From Oceanospirillum sp048270425 (GTDB lineage: Bacteria; Pseudomonadota; Gammaproteobacteria; Pseudomonadales; Halomonadaceae): DNA of 64,000 bases. Location: the NCBI GenBank assembly GCA_048270425.1, contig JBLWSY010000004.1, forward strand, positions 173,597-237,596. The letters are read 5' to 3'. The notes below the pieces were generated by a model. It ran no database searches and was not told the origin of the DNA. It saw only the letters and a program-made list of their open reading frames with translations. Position numbers and translations under genes: made by a program. Shown piece after piece: positions 43,615 through 52,284 of the stretch (position 1 is the first letter of the stretch; each line of letters opens with the position of its first letter).

Positions 43615-43909
43615 TGACTCTGCCCTGTTTACTACCGGTGCCCCGGATATCTATTAGCTAATGTAAAACCTTGCTGATCTGAACGCAAACCTCATCGAGG
43701 CCTTTATTTTACTTCTTTGATCTGACATGGATTCTAAACACAGTAGCTGGGACGGATATGCGAAAAAAGTCGGTGCCGGATTGTGCTTAATCAGCGGATT
43801 AACAGAGGCAAAAAACGGTTTTTCTGATGACTAAGCCGGATGTTAGCTATAGAAAAAATTGTAGGATCGGTCCGATCTAAGAGAACTGCTGGTGGGGAAA
43901 TCAGATAAA

Positions 43910-43986
43910 TGGCCCGCTCGGCGCGATTTGAACGCGCGACCACCGCCTTCGGAGGGCGGTACTCTATCCAGCTGAGCTACGAGCGG
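43910..43986 (-). tRNA. tRNA-Arg (anticodon CCG)
   Basis: The 77-nt gene folds into a standard cloverleaf: acceptor CCGCTCG/CGAGCGG, D arm GCTC...GAGT, anticodon stem CCGCC/GGCGG with loop CTCCGAA (anticodon CCG, for CGG codons), T arm GCGCG-TTCAAAT-CGCGC, discriminator G and an encoded CCA at 43912-43910. It closely resembles E. coli tRNA-Arg(CCG). A good sigma-70 promoter lies directly upstream. Confidence 0.96.
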
Positions 43987-44301
43987 GCAACGGCAAGCAT
44001 TTTATGGAGTTATTGACCTTATGTCTACTCCGAACCCCCTGTGAGATCAAAACAGCGAAGAGGAAAGCGCTTTAAAATCAAGATCTAAACGGGTATGTGC
44101 TGCGATAAGCAGAGGCAGATGTTCGCATTGGGGGCGTTTTTACCAGCGGATCGGCTGATCCTTAGCGGGTTATGCGTCCTGTTGGCTATTTCCGCTAAGA
44201 CTAATTGCCGCTATACTTCCGTTTTTTAGGGTTAATAGAATACACACCGAAAAAAAAGCAAATCTTGTTTTTTGACGGATCAGTGATTAGAGGTGGTGAG
44301 A
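43987..44301. other. 315-bp gap between tRNA-Arg and cytochrome c gene
   Basis: Besides the tRNA promoter on the minus strand, the plus strand has a possible promoter for the cytochrome gene: TTTCCG (44189-44194) and TATACT (44212-44217), 17 bp apart, with a weak -35. The stretch 44220-44280 is A/T-rich. No gene is seen. Confidence 0.4.
43999..44027 (-). promoter_or_regulatory. Promoter of tRNA-Arg
   Basis: On the minus strand TAGACA and TAAAAT are 17 bp apart. The expected start point lies a few bases upstream of the mature tRNA 5' end. Confidence 0.75.
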
Positions 44302-44727
44302 GTGAAACGCAGCGGAATTATCGCGGGTGTAATGGGCGTGCTGGCTGGCGCGGTTCTGAGCACATCAGTACAAGCGGCAGCAATGTCTAAAGAAGCTATT
44401 GCAGAGCGTCTGGCACCGGTTGGTGACGTTTGCCTGCAAGGTCAGGATTGTGGTGGTGCAGCTCCTGCTCCGGCAGCGGGTGGTGCTAAGTCCCCTGCAG
44501 ATCTGTACGGTTCCGTATGTTCTGCATGTCACAACACTGGCGCAGCTGGTGCACCTAAGAAAGGTGACGCAGGTGCTTGGGCTCCTCGCATCAGCAAAGG
44601 CATGGACACTCTGTACAACCATGCGATCAATGGCTTCAACGCGATGCCTGCTAAAGGTGGTAACCCATCTTTGAGCGATGACGATGTTAAATCTATCGTT
44701 GATTACATCGTAGAGAACAGCAAGTAA
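44302..44727 (+). CDS. c5-type cytochrome c
   Basis: Periplasmic monoheme electron carrier. The start is a GTG at 44302, chosen because AGAGG (44289-44293) is 8 bases upstream; other GTG codons at 44293 and 44296 lie within the ribosome binding site. The 141-residue product has a signal peptide (cleavage around VQAAA), a linker rich in Ala, Gly and Pro with two extra cysteines (C44, C50), the heme motif CSACH (C73, C76, H77), and an axial methionine M115 in NAMPAKGG. It is monocistronic and ends at a terminator. Which oxidase it serves cannot be told. Confidence 0.92.
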   Translation: MKRSGIIAGVMGVLAGAVLSTSVQAAAMSKEAIAERLAPVGDVCLQGQDCGGAAPAPAAGGAKSPADLYGSVCSACHNTGAAGAPKKGDAGAWAPRISKGMDTLYNHAINGFNAMPAKGGNPSLSDDDVKSIVDYIVENSK

Positions 44728-44753
44728 GACTCTGTCTTAACACTGTTTGATAC

Positions 44754-44796
44754 AAAAAAAGCCGGTACAGCTTTTGGCGAGCTGTACCGGCTTTTT
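44754..44796. terminator. Bidirectional terminator between cytochrome c and rep
   Basis: GCCGGTACAGCT and AGCTGTACCGGC form a perfect 12-bp stem with loop TTTGGCG, flanked by seven A and five T. It serves both convergent genes. Confidence 0.93.
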
Positions 44797-44821
44797 CATG
44801 TCTGCTGTTTGAGTTCTGTTG

Positions 44822-46846
44822 TCAGTCTGCGCTGCCCAGGCGTTTTTTCAGGGCATCCAGCGCGGCATGCCCCCGTGCGCGTTTGGCTTCATCCGGTGCT
44901 TTCTCTTTGCCTTCCCATTCCAGATCAGCCTCCGGCAGTTCATCCAGAAAACGGCTCGGTGTGCAGTTCAGCATTTCGCCAAACTGCTTACGCTGGCTGG
45001 CAAAAGAAAGTGTCAGGGTTTCCCGGGCTCGGGTGATGCCTACATATGCCAGACGACGTTCCTCTTCGATATTACCCTCGTCGATACTGTTGCGGTGTGG
45101 CAGCAGATCTTCTTCCATACCGATGATGTACACATGCGGGTATTCCAGCCCTTTGGCAGAGTGTAGTGTCATTAGCTGAACCCGGTCGGAGTCATCTTCT
45201 TTCTCCTGTTGCTCCAGCATGTCGCGCAGTACCAGACGCGAGATCGCATCCTCAATGGTCGCTTCTTCATCCTCTTCCTGCATGCGCACCAGAGTATCTT
45301 TCAGTGAGTCTACGAGAATCCAGACATTAGCCATGCGGCGTTCAGCGACCTGAGGTGAACTGGAGTTTTGGTGCAGCCAGGCCTCGTAGTCGATATCCTG
45401 AATCATCTGACGGATGGCCGCGATAGGATCATCCTGAGCACAGCGCTTAATAGTCTGCTGCAGCCAGTGATTAAAGCGACCCAGTTTCTCCAGCGCCTTA
45501 CCGGACAGGTACTGTTCCAGTCCTATCTCGTCACAGGCGTTAAACAAGCTGATGTGACGACTGTTAGCATAAGTACCTAAACGCTCCAGTGTGGAAGGTC
45601 CAATCTCGCGGCGCGGCATATTGATTACACGCAGGAAGGCGTTATCGTCTTCCGGATTTACCAGCAAGCGCAGGTATCCCATGATGTCTTTGATCTCATG
45701 ACGGGAGAAAAAGGAGGTACCGCCACTGATCTTATAAGGCACCTGATACGCCTGCAGCTTGATCTCTAACAGACGTGCCTGATGGTTACCGCGATAGAGA
45801 ATAGCGAAATCTTTGTAGTGACCATCGTTCTTGATGCGGTGGGTCAGAATTTCGGTGACCACGCGCTCCGCCTCTGCATCTTCATTACGGCAGCTGATCA
45901 CCCGAATCGGTGAGCCGGAGCCCATATTACTCCACAGCGTCTTTTCATAAACGTGGGGGTTGTTGGCGATCAGGGTGTTGGCACAGCGCAGAATCAGCGA
46001 CGTTGACCGGTAGTTCTGTTCCAGTTTGACGATTTTCAGGCTTTTAAAGTCTTCGCCCAGTTTTACCAGGTTTTCCGGACGCGCACCCCGCCAGGCGTAG
46101 ATCGACTGGTCGTCATCGCCTACCACGGTTAACGCACCGCGATAGCCAATCAGAAGTTTCACCAGCAGATACTGACTGACGTTGGTGTCCTGATACTCAT
46201 CCACCAGCATGTAGTGCATCTTGTTCTGCCAGCGATCAAGTACTTCAGGATGGTCCCGGAACAGACGCACCGGCAGGCGGATCAGGTCGTCAAAATCCAC
46301 CGCGTTGTAGGCTTGCAGGTGACGATCATATTCACGGTAAACCGCTGCAGCCAGTGTCTCGCGATCATCATTGGCCAGACCCATCGCCTGCTCCGGTTCG
46401 ATCAGATCATTCTTCCAGTTGGAGATCATGTGCTGCACCATGCCGATGATTTCGGCATCGGTCTGGAAATCCTTGTGCATCAGATCCTTGATCAGGGACT
46501 TGGTGTCCTGATCATCAAACAGGGAGAAACCGGCTTTATAGCCCAGAGTTTTATGTTCGCGGCGGATAATGGTCAGGCCGAGGTTGTGAAAGGTGGAAAC
46601 CGTCAGACCCCGTGCTTCTTTACCCTGCACCAGTTTGCCGACACGCTCTTTCATCTCCCGGGCGGCTTTGTTGGTAAAGGTCACTGCCGCGATCTTGTTG
46701 GCTTTGATGCCTTTCTCTTTGATCAGATAGGCGATCTTGGTGGTGATAACACTGGTTTTACCACTGCCGGCACCAGCCAGCACCAAAAGTGGGCCACCGA
46801 TATATTCCACGGCTTCACGTTGGCGATCATTCAGGCGAGAGAGCAT
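44822..46846 (-). CDS. rep: ATP-dependent DNA helicase Rep
   Basis: 3'-5' superfamily 1 helicase that helps replication forks past bound proteins. The 674-residue protein has the Walker A LVLAGAGSGKTSVITTKIAY near residue 20, TFTNKAAREMKERV, Walker B MLVDEYQDTN, VVGDDDQSIYAWRGA, LEQNYRSTSLILRCAN, and LMTLHSAKGLEYPHV. Length and the order of motifs match Rep rather than UvrD, though both share these blocks. The C-terminal tail is lysine-rich, as in Rep. Confidence 0.94.
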   Translation of the reverse strand: MLSRLNDRQREAVEYIGGPLLVLAGAGSGKTSVITTKIAYLIKEKGIKANKIAAVTFTNKAAREMKERVGKLVQGKEARGLTVSTFHNLGLTIIRREHKTLGYKAGFSLFDDQDTKSLIKDLMHKDFQTDAEIIGMVQHMISNWKNDLIEPEQAMGLANDDRETLAAAVYREYDRHLQAYNAVDFDDLIRLPVRLFRDHPEVLDRWQNKMHYMLVDEYQDTNVSQYLLVKLLIGYRGALTVVGDDDQSIYAWRGARPENLVKLGEDFKSLKIVKLEQNYRSTSLILRCANTLIANNPHVYEKTLWSNMGSGSPIRVISCRNEDAEAERVVTEILTHRIKNDGHYKDFAILYRGNHQARLLEIKLQAYQVPYKISGGTSFFSRHEIKDIMGYLRLLVNPEDDNAFLRVINMPRREIGPSTLERLGTYANSRHISLFNACDEIGLEQYLSGKALEKLGRFNHWLQQTIKRCAQDDPIAAIRQMIQDIDYEAWLHQNSSSPQVAERRMANVWILVDSLKDTLVRMQEEDEEATIEDAISRLVLRDMLEQQEKEDDSDRVQLMTLHSAKGLEYPHVYIIGMEEDLLPHRNSIDEGNIEEERRLAYVGITRARETLTLSFASQRKQFGEMLNCTPSRFLDELPEADLEWEGKEKAPDEAKRARGHAALDALKKRLGSAD

Positions 46847-47006
46847 ATTGGGTTTCCGGTAAAAAAACGGTTTTACTGACAGATAAGCAGATGATGAAAT
46901 TTTTGAGCAGGAATTGTACCAGCCTAAAGCAAAAAAGCAGTGTGAACTTTCTCGGTGTCACACTGCGCTTTGATGAATCAGATTTTATTTTTAGCCCCGC
47001 AGAGGC

Positions 47007-48527
47007 TCAGGAGGTCAGCTGTTGCAGATACCTGTCCAGCTGCCTGAGTCCCAGTGCTTCTGATACTGCGGGTACGCCGACACTTTCTTCTCCAGCCAGA
47101 TCGGCAATGGTGCGGGCGACTTTCAGAATGCGATGGTAGCTTCTTGGCGATAAGCCCAGTTGTTCCATCGCCTGTTGCAGAAGCCGGCTGGCTTCGTCCT
47201 GCAGCAGAATCTGATTATCCAGCTCACGACCGGTCAGTTGAGCGTTACTTTTACCGGAACGATCCAGCTGGCGCTGGTGCGCTTCTGTCACCCGGGCCTG
47301 AACCTGTTGGCTGGATTCTCCGGGGCTGACATTGGCCAGTTGTTCCGGTGGCAGGCTGGTGACGGCGACCTGCAAGTCGATGCGATCCAGTAACGGGCCG
47401 GACAAACGGCTCTGATAACTGCGAACCTGTTTGGGTGTGCAGCGACAGCTTCTTAAACTGTCGCCAAAATAACCGCAGGGGCAGGGATTCATCGCGGCGA
47501 CCAGCTGGAAGCGACTGGGATAACGAACCTGTTGGGTTGCCCGGGAGATATGAATTTCGCCGGATTCCAAAGGTTCCCGCAGTACTTCCAAGACGCGACG
47601 GTCGTACTCCGGCAGCTCATCTAGGAACAGAATGCCATTATGAGCAAGGCTGATCTCACCGGGCTTGGGCCGGGAGCCGCCACCCACCAAAGCGACACCG
47701 GAGGCGGTGTGGTGCGGGCTGCGAAAAGGTCGTTGCCCCCATTCATCCATAGAGAAGCGTCCGGATACCGATGCCAGCGCCATCACTTCCAGTGCATCTT
47801 TCTCGCTCATCTTCGGTAGAATGCCGCCAAGACGACTGGCGAGCAGTGTCTTACCGGTTCCCGGCGGTCCAACCAATAGCAGATGATGGTTTCCGGCTGC
47901 GGCGATCTCCAGCGCCCGACGCGCCTGAAACTGTCCTTTTACATCCGCCAGATCCGGCTGATCCCGATACAGCGTATGGCGCTTCTTTCCTTCCAGCTGA
48001 TGCAGTGGCAGTTCGTTCTGGCCGTGAAACATAGCTGTAACAGCCAGCAGGTGATTTGCCGTTATCACTTTATTGGCTTCTGGCAGAGAGGCTTCATCAC
48101 CATTTTCTGCAGGAACCAACATGGTGCGCCCTGCCTGTGCACAGGCTAAGGCGGCAGGAAGAATGCCGGAGATAGGGCGCAGCTCTGCAGAAAGTGACAG
48201 TTCGCCATAACATTCGAACTCTGTCAGACGATCGGCAGGAATCTGGCTGGAAGCGGCTAATACCCCTAAAGCAATTGCCAGATCATAACGGCCGCCTTCT
48301 TTTGGCAGGTCTGCCGGAGCGAGATTTACCGTGATGCGCCGTTGAGGGTATTCAAAACCGGCATTGATCAGTGCGCTTCGGACGCGGTCCTTGCTTTCCC
48401 TGACGGCGGTTTCCGGCATGCCCACAATCGCAAGCCCGGGCAGACCGTTAGTGAGATGGACTTCGATGCGTACTTCCGGGGCATCAATGCCCACAGAAGC
48501 ACGACTGTAGATGACAGCTAAGGTCAT
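47007..48527 (-). CDS. comM: Magnesium chelatase-like AAA+ helicase ComM (YifB)
   Basis: Hexameric AAA+ protein that promotes branch migration in natural transformation. The 506-residue product has the N-terminal ChlI-like domain (VYSRASVGIDAPEVRIEVHL), Walker A in LLVGPPGTGKTLLASRL near residue 218, Walker B in GILFLDELPEYDRRVLEVLR, and a C-terminal Mg-chelatase domain with AAMNPCPCGYFGDSLRSCRC. It lies between rep and ubiK. With dprA it suggests the organism keeps transformation genes, although comM and dprA also occur in non-competent species. Confidence 0.95.
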   Translation of the reverse strand: MTLAVIYSRASVGIDAPEVRIEVHLTNGLPGLAIVGMPETAVRESKDRVRSALINAGFEYPQRRITVNLAPADLPKEGGRYDLAIALGVLAASSQIPADRLTEFECYGELSLSAELRPISGILPAALACAQAGRTMLVPAENGDEASLPEANKVITANHLLAVTAMFHGQNELPLHQLEGKKRHTLYRDQPDLADVKGQFQARRALEIAAAGNHHLLLVGPPGTGKTLLASRLGGILPKMSEKDALEVMALASVSGRFSMDEWGQRPFRSPHHTASGVALVGGGSRPKPGEISLAHNGILFLDELPEYDRRVLEVLREPLESGEIHISRATQQVRYPSRFQLVAAMNPCPCGYFGDSLRSCRCTPKQVRSYQSRLSGPLLDRIDLQVAVTSLPPEQLANVSPGESSQQVQARVTEAHQRQLDRSGKSNAQLTGRELDNQILLQDEASRLLQQAMEQLGLSPRSYHRILKVARTIADLAGEESVGVPAVSEALGLRQLDRYLQQLTS

Positions 48528-48647
48528 GGCACGGCTCCTTGTGCTTTTAAACAGCTTGTTGAGTAATAAACCCTCTTAGCTTCACCGTTGTTCAATGAAG
48601 CTCTCAATCCTTAAATACACGTCCGACTAATAGCAGGTTTTCTGGTT

Positions 48648-48935
48648 TTAGTTATTTTGGCCGTTGTTGTTCTGTTGCTGGGCAATCAGCTGAGCAAGAG
48701 TTGCTTCCAGCTGAGCAACCTGTGTTTCCAGAGCATCAGCTTTAGCCCGGGTGCGCAGCAGAATTTCGCTCTGAATATCAAACTCTTCGCGAGTCACCAG
48801 ATTGAGTTTAGCAAAAACATTCTCGGCTACTGCCTGCATTTGGCGCTTTAGTTCTGCTTCGCCGGGAAGGCCTGCGCCAGAGAATTTTTCGCTCATCTGG
48901 CGGGTCAGTTCGGAGATCATTTCAGGTTTTAGCAT
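48648..48935 (-). CDS. ubiK: UbiK-type ubiquinone biosynthesis accessory factor
   Basis: Small coiled-coil protein thought to aid the UbiJ/Ubi complex in aerobic ubiquinone synthesis. The 95-residue product begins MLKPEMISELTRQM, contains the family block NLVTREEFDIQSEILLRTRA near residue 45, and a C-terminal coiled coil (about 68-88) with a glutamine/asparagine tail. It lies upstream of comM on the same strand, the usual arrangement in proteobacteria, and is divergent from the PII operon across 499 bp. Confidence 0.9.
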   Translation of the reverse strand: MLKPEMISELTRQMSEKFSGAGLPGEAELKRQMQAVAENVFAKLNLVTREEFDIQSEILLRTRAKADALETQVAQLEATLAQLIAQQQNNNGQNN

Positions 48936-49155
48936 CGTAATCGCTCAAAAGTTGCATTAATTCAGAAGTAACAGTGCTGACTACGAGGATTTATATCGCA
49001 TCAGAGCACCTGCGCTTTTACCAGATCAAAGTGTAACACTTTCCGGGCGGTCTCTTTTTTGCTTTCTCTGTGCTTTTTCTTTTCCTGGGCTTTTTAGGTT
49101 GTCATTTATTTCTTAGTGAGTGGCACACCTGTGTCTCTTCGTGGTGCGTTTTGCG

Positions 49156-49172
49156 TGCACAAAAATAGTGCG
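49156..49172 (+). promoter_or_regulatory. NtrC-binding site
   Basis: TGCAC-AAAAATA-GTGCG matches the NtrC consensus of two inverted half-sites separated by 7 bases (compare the E. coli glnA sites) with one mismatch. It lies about 150 bp upstream of the predicted sigma-54 start. A second half-site GGTGCA is at 49220-49225. Confidence 0.75.
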
Positions 49173-49288
49173 ACAAAGGTTGTTTTGGAAATTTGTCGGT
49201 GCAGTGTTTTTTCTGTTTTGGTGCATGCTAAGACAGGTTTCAGGCCTTTTTTACTCCTAATCTTATGAAAAACATAGGTTTTTCCTTA

Positions 49289-49305
49289 TTGGCACACCCT
49301 ATGCA
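49289..49305 (+). promoter_or_regulatory. Sigma-54 (-24/-12) promoter of glnK-amtB
   Basis: TTGGCAC and ATGCA with exactly 10 bases between the invariant GG and GC. The start point would be near 49316, giving a leader of about 120 bases before glnK. Confidence 0.85.
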
Positions 49306-49434
49306 AATCCCCCGGTATGTTGGCGAGAGTGCATTGAGCAAGCGGTGCACCGCGAGAAAGCCACGATAAGACCAAAAATTACAGACAACAATTCAATCTG
49401 ATAAGCACGCAACGCGTGCCGTAGGGGTAAACCA

Positions 49435-49773
49435 ATGAAACTGGTCACTGCAGTCATCAAACCGTTCAAGCTGGACGATGTACGCGAAGCTTTATCCGAC
49501 ATCGGTATCCAGGGAATCACGGTAACTGAAGTTAAGGGTTTTGGCCGCCAGAAAGGTCATACCGAACTCTATCGCGGAGCTGAGTATGTGGTGGATTTTC
49601 TGCCAAAGGTGAAACTGGAAGTTGCTGTTTCCGATGATCAGGTCGATCAGGTCGTTGAAGCGGTTACCAATGCTGCGAATACCGGCAAGATCGGTGATGG
49701 CAAAATTTTCATCACTGCTCTGGAAGAGATTGTTCGTATCCGTACCGGCGAACGCGGCACAGATGCCATTTAA
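49435..49773 (+). CDS. glnK: Nitrogen regulatory protein P-II (first copy)
   Basis: Trimeric signal protein that senses 2-oxoglutarate and ATP/ADP and blocks AmtB when nitrogen is plentiful. The 112-residue product has the T-loop with the uridylylated tyrosine in TELYRGAEYVVDF (Y51), the B-loop TGKIGDGKIF and the C-terminal RIRTGERGTDAI. It is 44 bp upstream of amtB under an NtrC/sigma-54 promoter, which matches the GlnK role. The name glnK rests on this position, since glnK and glnB are not separable from sequence alone. Confidence 0.93.
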   Translation: MKLVTAVIKPFKLDDVREALSDIGIQGITVTEVKGFGRQKGHTELYRGAEYVVDFLPKVKLEVAVSDDQVDQVVEAVTNAANTGKIGDGKIFITALEEIVRIRTGERGTDAI

Positions 49774-49817
49774 GCCGCTAACTCGCTAAAAGAATTCAGC
49801 CTTCGGAGGGCCTTCCA

Positions 49818-51059
49818 ATGGAAGATTTAGTACAAGTCAAGTATGCACTTGATACCTTTTACTTTCTGATCTGTGGTGCGCTGGTAATGTGGATGGCGGC
49901 AGGTTTCGCTATGCTGGAAGCCGGTCTGGTTCGCGCCAAAAACACGACGGAAATTCTGACCAAAAACATCGCGCTGTACGCGATCGCCTGTACCATGTAT
50001 CTGCTTTGCGGTTACTTCATTATGTACAGCAGTGATGCGGGTGGCATTCTGCCAAATCTGGGTTTCCTGATTGGTGACGAGAATACAACAGACGCTGTTC
50101 TGGCAAGTGGTGGTGAGACTTACTACTCTGCGCGTTCTGATTTCTTCTTCCAGGTGGTATTCGTTGCGACTGCGATGTCTATCGTATCCGGTGCCGTTGC
50201 TGAGCGTATGAAGCTGTGGGCCTTCCTGGCGTTTGCAGTGGTTATGACAGGCTTTATCTACCCGGTATCCGGTTACTGGAAATGGGGTGGTGGTTTCCTT
50301 GATCAGGCAGGTTTTGCTGATTTTGCGGGCTCTGGTCTGGTTCACATGGCTGGTGCTGCTGCAGCTCTGGCAGGTGTTCTGCTGCTGGGTGCACGTAAAG
50401 GCAAATACGGTCCTAACGGTCAGGTTAATGCGATTCCGGGCAGCAACATGCCTCTGGCAACGCTGGGTACTTTCATCCTGTGGATGGGTTGGTTCGGCTT
50501 TAACGGTGGTTCTGAGCTGAAGCTGTCTGACGTGGGCGAAGCAAACGCCGTTGCACAGGTATTCGTAAACACGAATGCAGCAGCAGCTGGTGGCGCGATC
50601 GCGGCTCTTATCCTGGCGCGTCTGTGGTTCCGTAAAGCGGATCTGACCATGGTGCTGAACGGTGCTCTGGCAGGTCTGGTTGCTATTACTGCAGAGCCTC
50701 TGACGCCAAGCGCTTTTGCTTCAACGCTGATCGGTGCTGTGGGTGGTGTGCTGGTTGTTTTCTCCATCATTGGCCTGGATAAACTGCGTATCGATGATCC
50801 GGTTGGTGCCATCTCTGTACACGGTGTTGTGGGTATCTGGGGTCTGCTGGCTGTACCTATGACCAATGGTGATGCAACTTACTCTGCGCAGCTGCTGGGT
50901 ATCATCTCTATCTTCGGCTGGGTATTCGTAGCAAGCCTGATCGTTTGGAGCATTCTGAAAGCAGTTATCGGTATCCGTGTCTCTGAAGAAGAAGAGTACG
51001 ACGGTGTTGATATTGCTGAGTGTGGTCTGGAAGCTTACCCAGAGTTCACTAAAGGTTAA
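49818..51059 (+). CDS. amtB: Ammonium transporter AmtB
   Basis: Trimeric channel for ammonium. The 413-residue polytopic protein shows the Amt block MLEAGLVRAKNTTEILTKNI near the N-terminus, DFAGSGLVHMAGAAAALAGV with a pore histidine near residue 176, and DPVGAISVHGVVGIWGLL with the second pore histidine near 335. The N-terminus has no cleavable leader of the E. coli type, starting almost directly with the first helix. GGAGGG precedes the ATG. It is cotranscribed with the upstream PII gene and stops at a UUCG terminator. Confidence 0.96.
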   Translation: MEDLVQVKYALDTFYFLICGALVMWMAAGFAMLEAGLVRAKNTTEILTKNIALYAIACTMYLLCGYFIMYSSDAGGILPNLGFLIGDENTTDAVLASGGETYYSARSDFFFQVVFVATAMSIVSGAVAERMKLWAFLAFAVVMTGFIYPVSGYWKWGGGFLDQAGFADFAGSGLVHMAGAAAALAGVLLLGARKGKYGPNGQVNAIPGSNMPLATLGTFILWMGWFGFNGGSELKLSDVGEANAVAQVFVNTNAAAAGGAIAALILARLWFRKADLTMVLNGALAGLVAITAEPLTPSAFASTLIGAVGGVLVVFSIIGLDKLRIDDPVGAISVHGVVGIWGLLAVPMTNGDATYSAQLLGIISIFGWVFVASLIVWSILKAVIGIRVSEEEEYDGVDIAECGLEAYPEFTKG

Positions 51060-51186
51060 TCATTAAAAGCTGAACAAGGATGTTCAGGGTTTAAGCACTG
51101 TGTGTTAAACCAACAAAAATAAGAGCTCGACCCGGCAAACGATAAAGATTAAGAAAAATAGAAAGAGGTTTGACCTCAAAAAGCTT

Positions 51187-51213
51187 AAGGGTACCTTCGG
51201 GTACCCTTTTTTA
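51187..51213 (+). terminator. Terminator after amtB
   Basis: AAGGGTACC and GGTACCCTT with a TTCG tetraloop, then six T. It separates amtB from the second PII gene, which should therefore have its own promoter. Confidence 0.93.
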
Positions 51214-51220
51214 TTGTCAA

Positions 51221-51239
51221 CAATAGCAGTATGCTATTG
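51221..51239. repeat. Inverted repeat upstream of the second PII gene
   Basis: CAATAGCA-GTA-TGCTATTG is a perfect 8-bp inverted repeat with a 3-base spacer, 88 bp before the gene. It could be an operator or simply a hairpin. Confidence 0.4.
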
Positions 51240-51326
51240 GCAGTTTAGACAGGGGATGCACACCAGACCTGTTCACTCATTTTCACCAGCTCATCGGGCT
51301 GGGGCCGTTTTCACAGGAGTACAACA

Positions 51327-51665
51327 ATGAAACTGGTTACTGCGATTATTAAACCATTCAAGCTGGACGATGTGCGTGAGTCTCTTTCTGAGATTGGTGT
51401 TCAGGGTATTACCGTAACGGAAGTTAAGGGTTTTGGCCGTCAGAAGGGTCACACTGAGCTGTACCGTGGTGCAGAGTATGTGGTCGATTTCCTGCCTAAA
51501 GTAAAAATTGAGATTGCGGTAGGCGATGATGTGGTGGATCAGGTGATTGAAGCGATCACCAAAGTGGCGAATACCGGTAAGATTGGCGATGGTAAGATCT
51601 TTGTTTCTGCGCTGGAACAGGTTATCCGTATCCGTACCGGAGAAAGCGGCACTGACGCTGTTTAA
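51327..51665 (+). CDS. Nitrogen regulatory protein P-II (second copy)
   Basis: A 112-residue PII protein nearly identical to the copy at 49435 (differences mainly in conservative positions such as V/I and A/S, and the end RIRTGESGTDAV instead of RIRTGERGTDAI). The T-loop tyrosine and B/C-loops are intact, so it should be functional. It lies after the amtB terminator and lacks an obvious -24/-12 promoter, so expression may differ from the first copy. I leave it unnamed as it could be glnB or a second glnK. Confidence 0.93.
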   Translation: MKLVTAIIKPFKLDDVRESLSEIGVQGITVTEVKGFGRQKGHTELYRGAEYVVDFLPKVKIEIAVGDDVVDQVIEAITKVANTGKIGDGKIFVSALEQVIRIRTGESGTDAV

Positions 51666-51705
51666 CAGAAGCGGTATAGCTGACAAACAGTCAGCGATAT
51701 ATCTA

Positions 51706-51736
51706 TAAAAAAATGGCCCAGAGATTTCTCTGAGCC
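51706..51736. terminator. Bidirectional terminator after second PII gene
   Basis: AAATGGC...GCCATTT with an inner CAGAGA/TCTCTG stem broken by a C-A mismatch, flanked by seven A and seven T. It lies between the convergent PII and copper chaperone genes. Confidence 0.85.
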
Positions 51737-51781
51737 ATTTTTTTGTCTTGGAAAAGGTGTTGTCGGAAAAGCTCTAAACGC

Positions 51782-52234
51782 TTAGTGAGTAGAGTGCTGC
51801 TGCATACCAACCATTACCTTTTTGATAGGCATCTCAACAACGGCCATACTGCCATTACTGAAGTAAAGCTTTACTGTTACTTTCTGGCCTTCAAACAGGT
51901 TTTGCTTCAGACCAATCAGCATAATGTGGTAACCACCAGGTTTCAGGAGAGTCATGCCGTTGCCTGGAATACGGATCTCAGACACCTGACGCATCTTCAT
52001 AACACCCTGGTCCATGGTATGGGTGTGTAGTTCCACGGCATCTGCTACTCCGCTTTGGGCCCGAATCAGGCTAACCTCTTTGGCAGAATTGTTTTTCAGC
52101 ATCATAAAGATCGCTGAATTGGGCTGGCCGGGAGGTACAGCTCTGGCGTAGGGATTGACCACATCAACCGTGTTGGCAGCCAGTGCCATTGGCGTTATCA
52201 GGGTAAAAATGAGTGCAGTAAGCCATTTTTTCAT
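51782..52234 (-). CDS. Periplasmic copper chaperone PCu(A)C
   Basis: Delivers Cu(I) for assembly of the CuA or CuB site of cytochrome oxidase. The 150-residue product has a signal peptide ending at ALAA near residue 20 and the complete copper motif H70-x10-M81-x21-H103-x-M105. The block KPGGYHIMLIGL is typical. It is the last gene of a three-gene leftward cluster with a SCO-like protein (50 bp upstream) and an uncharacterised anchored protein. Confidence 0.93.
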   Translation of the reverse strand: MKKWLTALIFTLITPMALAANTVDVVNPYARAVPPGQPNSAIFMMLKNNSAKEVSLIRAQSGVADAVELHTHTMDQGVMKMRQVSEIRIPGNGMTLLKPGGYHIMLIGLKQNLFEGQKVTVKLYFSNGSMAVVEMPIKKVMVGMQQHSTH

Positions 52235-52284
52235 GGTGATTCCTTTTTATTCTCAACAGAAGTTCTTAATGGTTTGTCTCAGAG

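Larger units (their letters stand above)
48936..49434. other. 499-bp regulatory region between ubiK and glnK
   Basis: Holds the NtrC site and sigma-54 promoter listed below. A 12-bp palindrome GCGGTGCACCGC at 49342-49353 lies after the predicted start point, in the leader of glnK. The ubiK promoter must be on the other strand; I see no strong boxes for it. Confidence 0.75.

Noticed and set aside
43853..43880. GATCGG/CCGATC repeat with a T-run on the minus strand after tRNA-Arg
   Set aside because: The palindrome has only one central base, so the real stem would be about five base pairs; a possible but unconvincing terminator.
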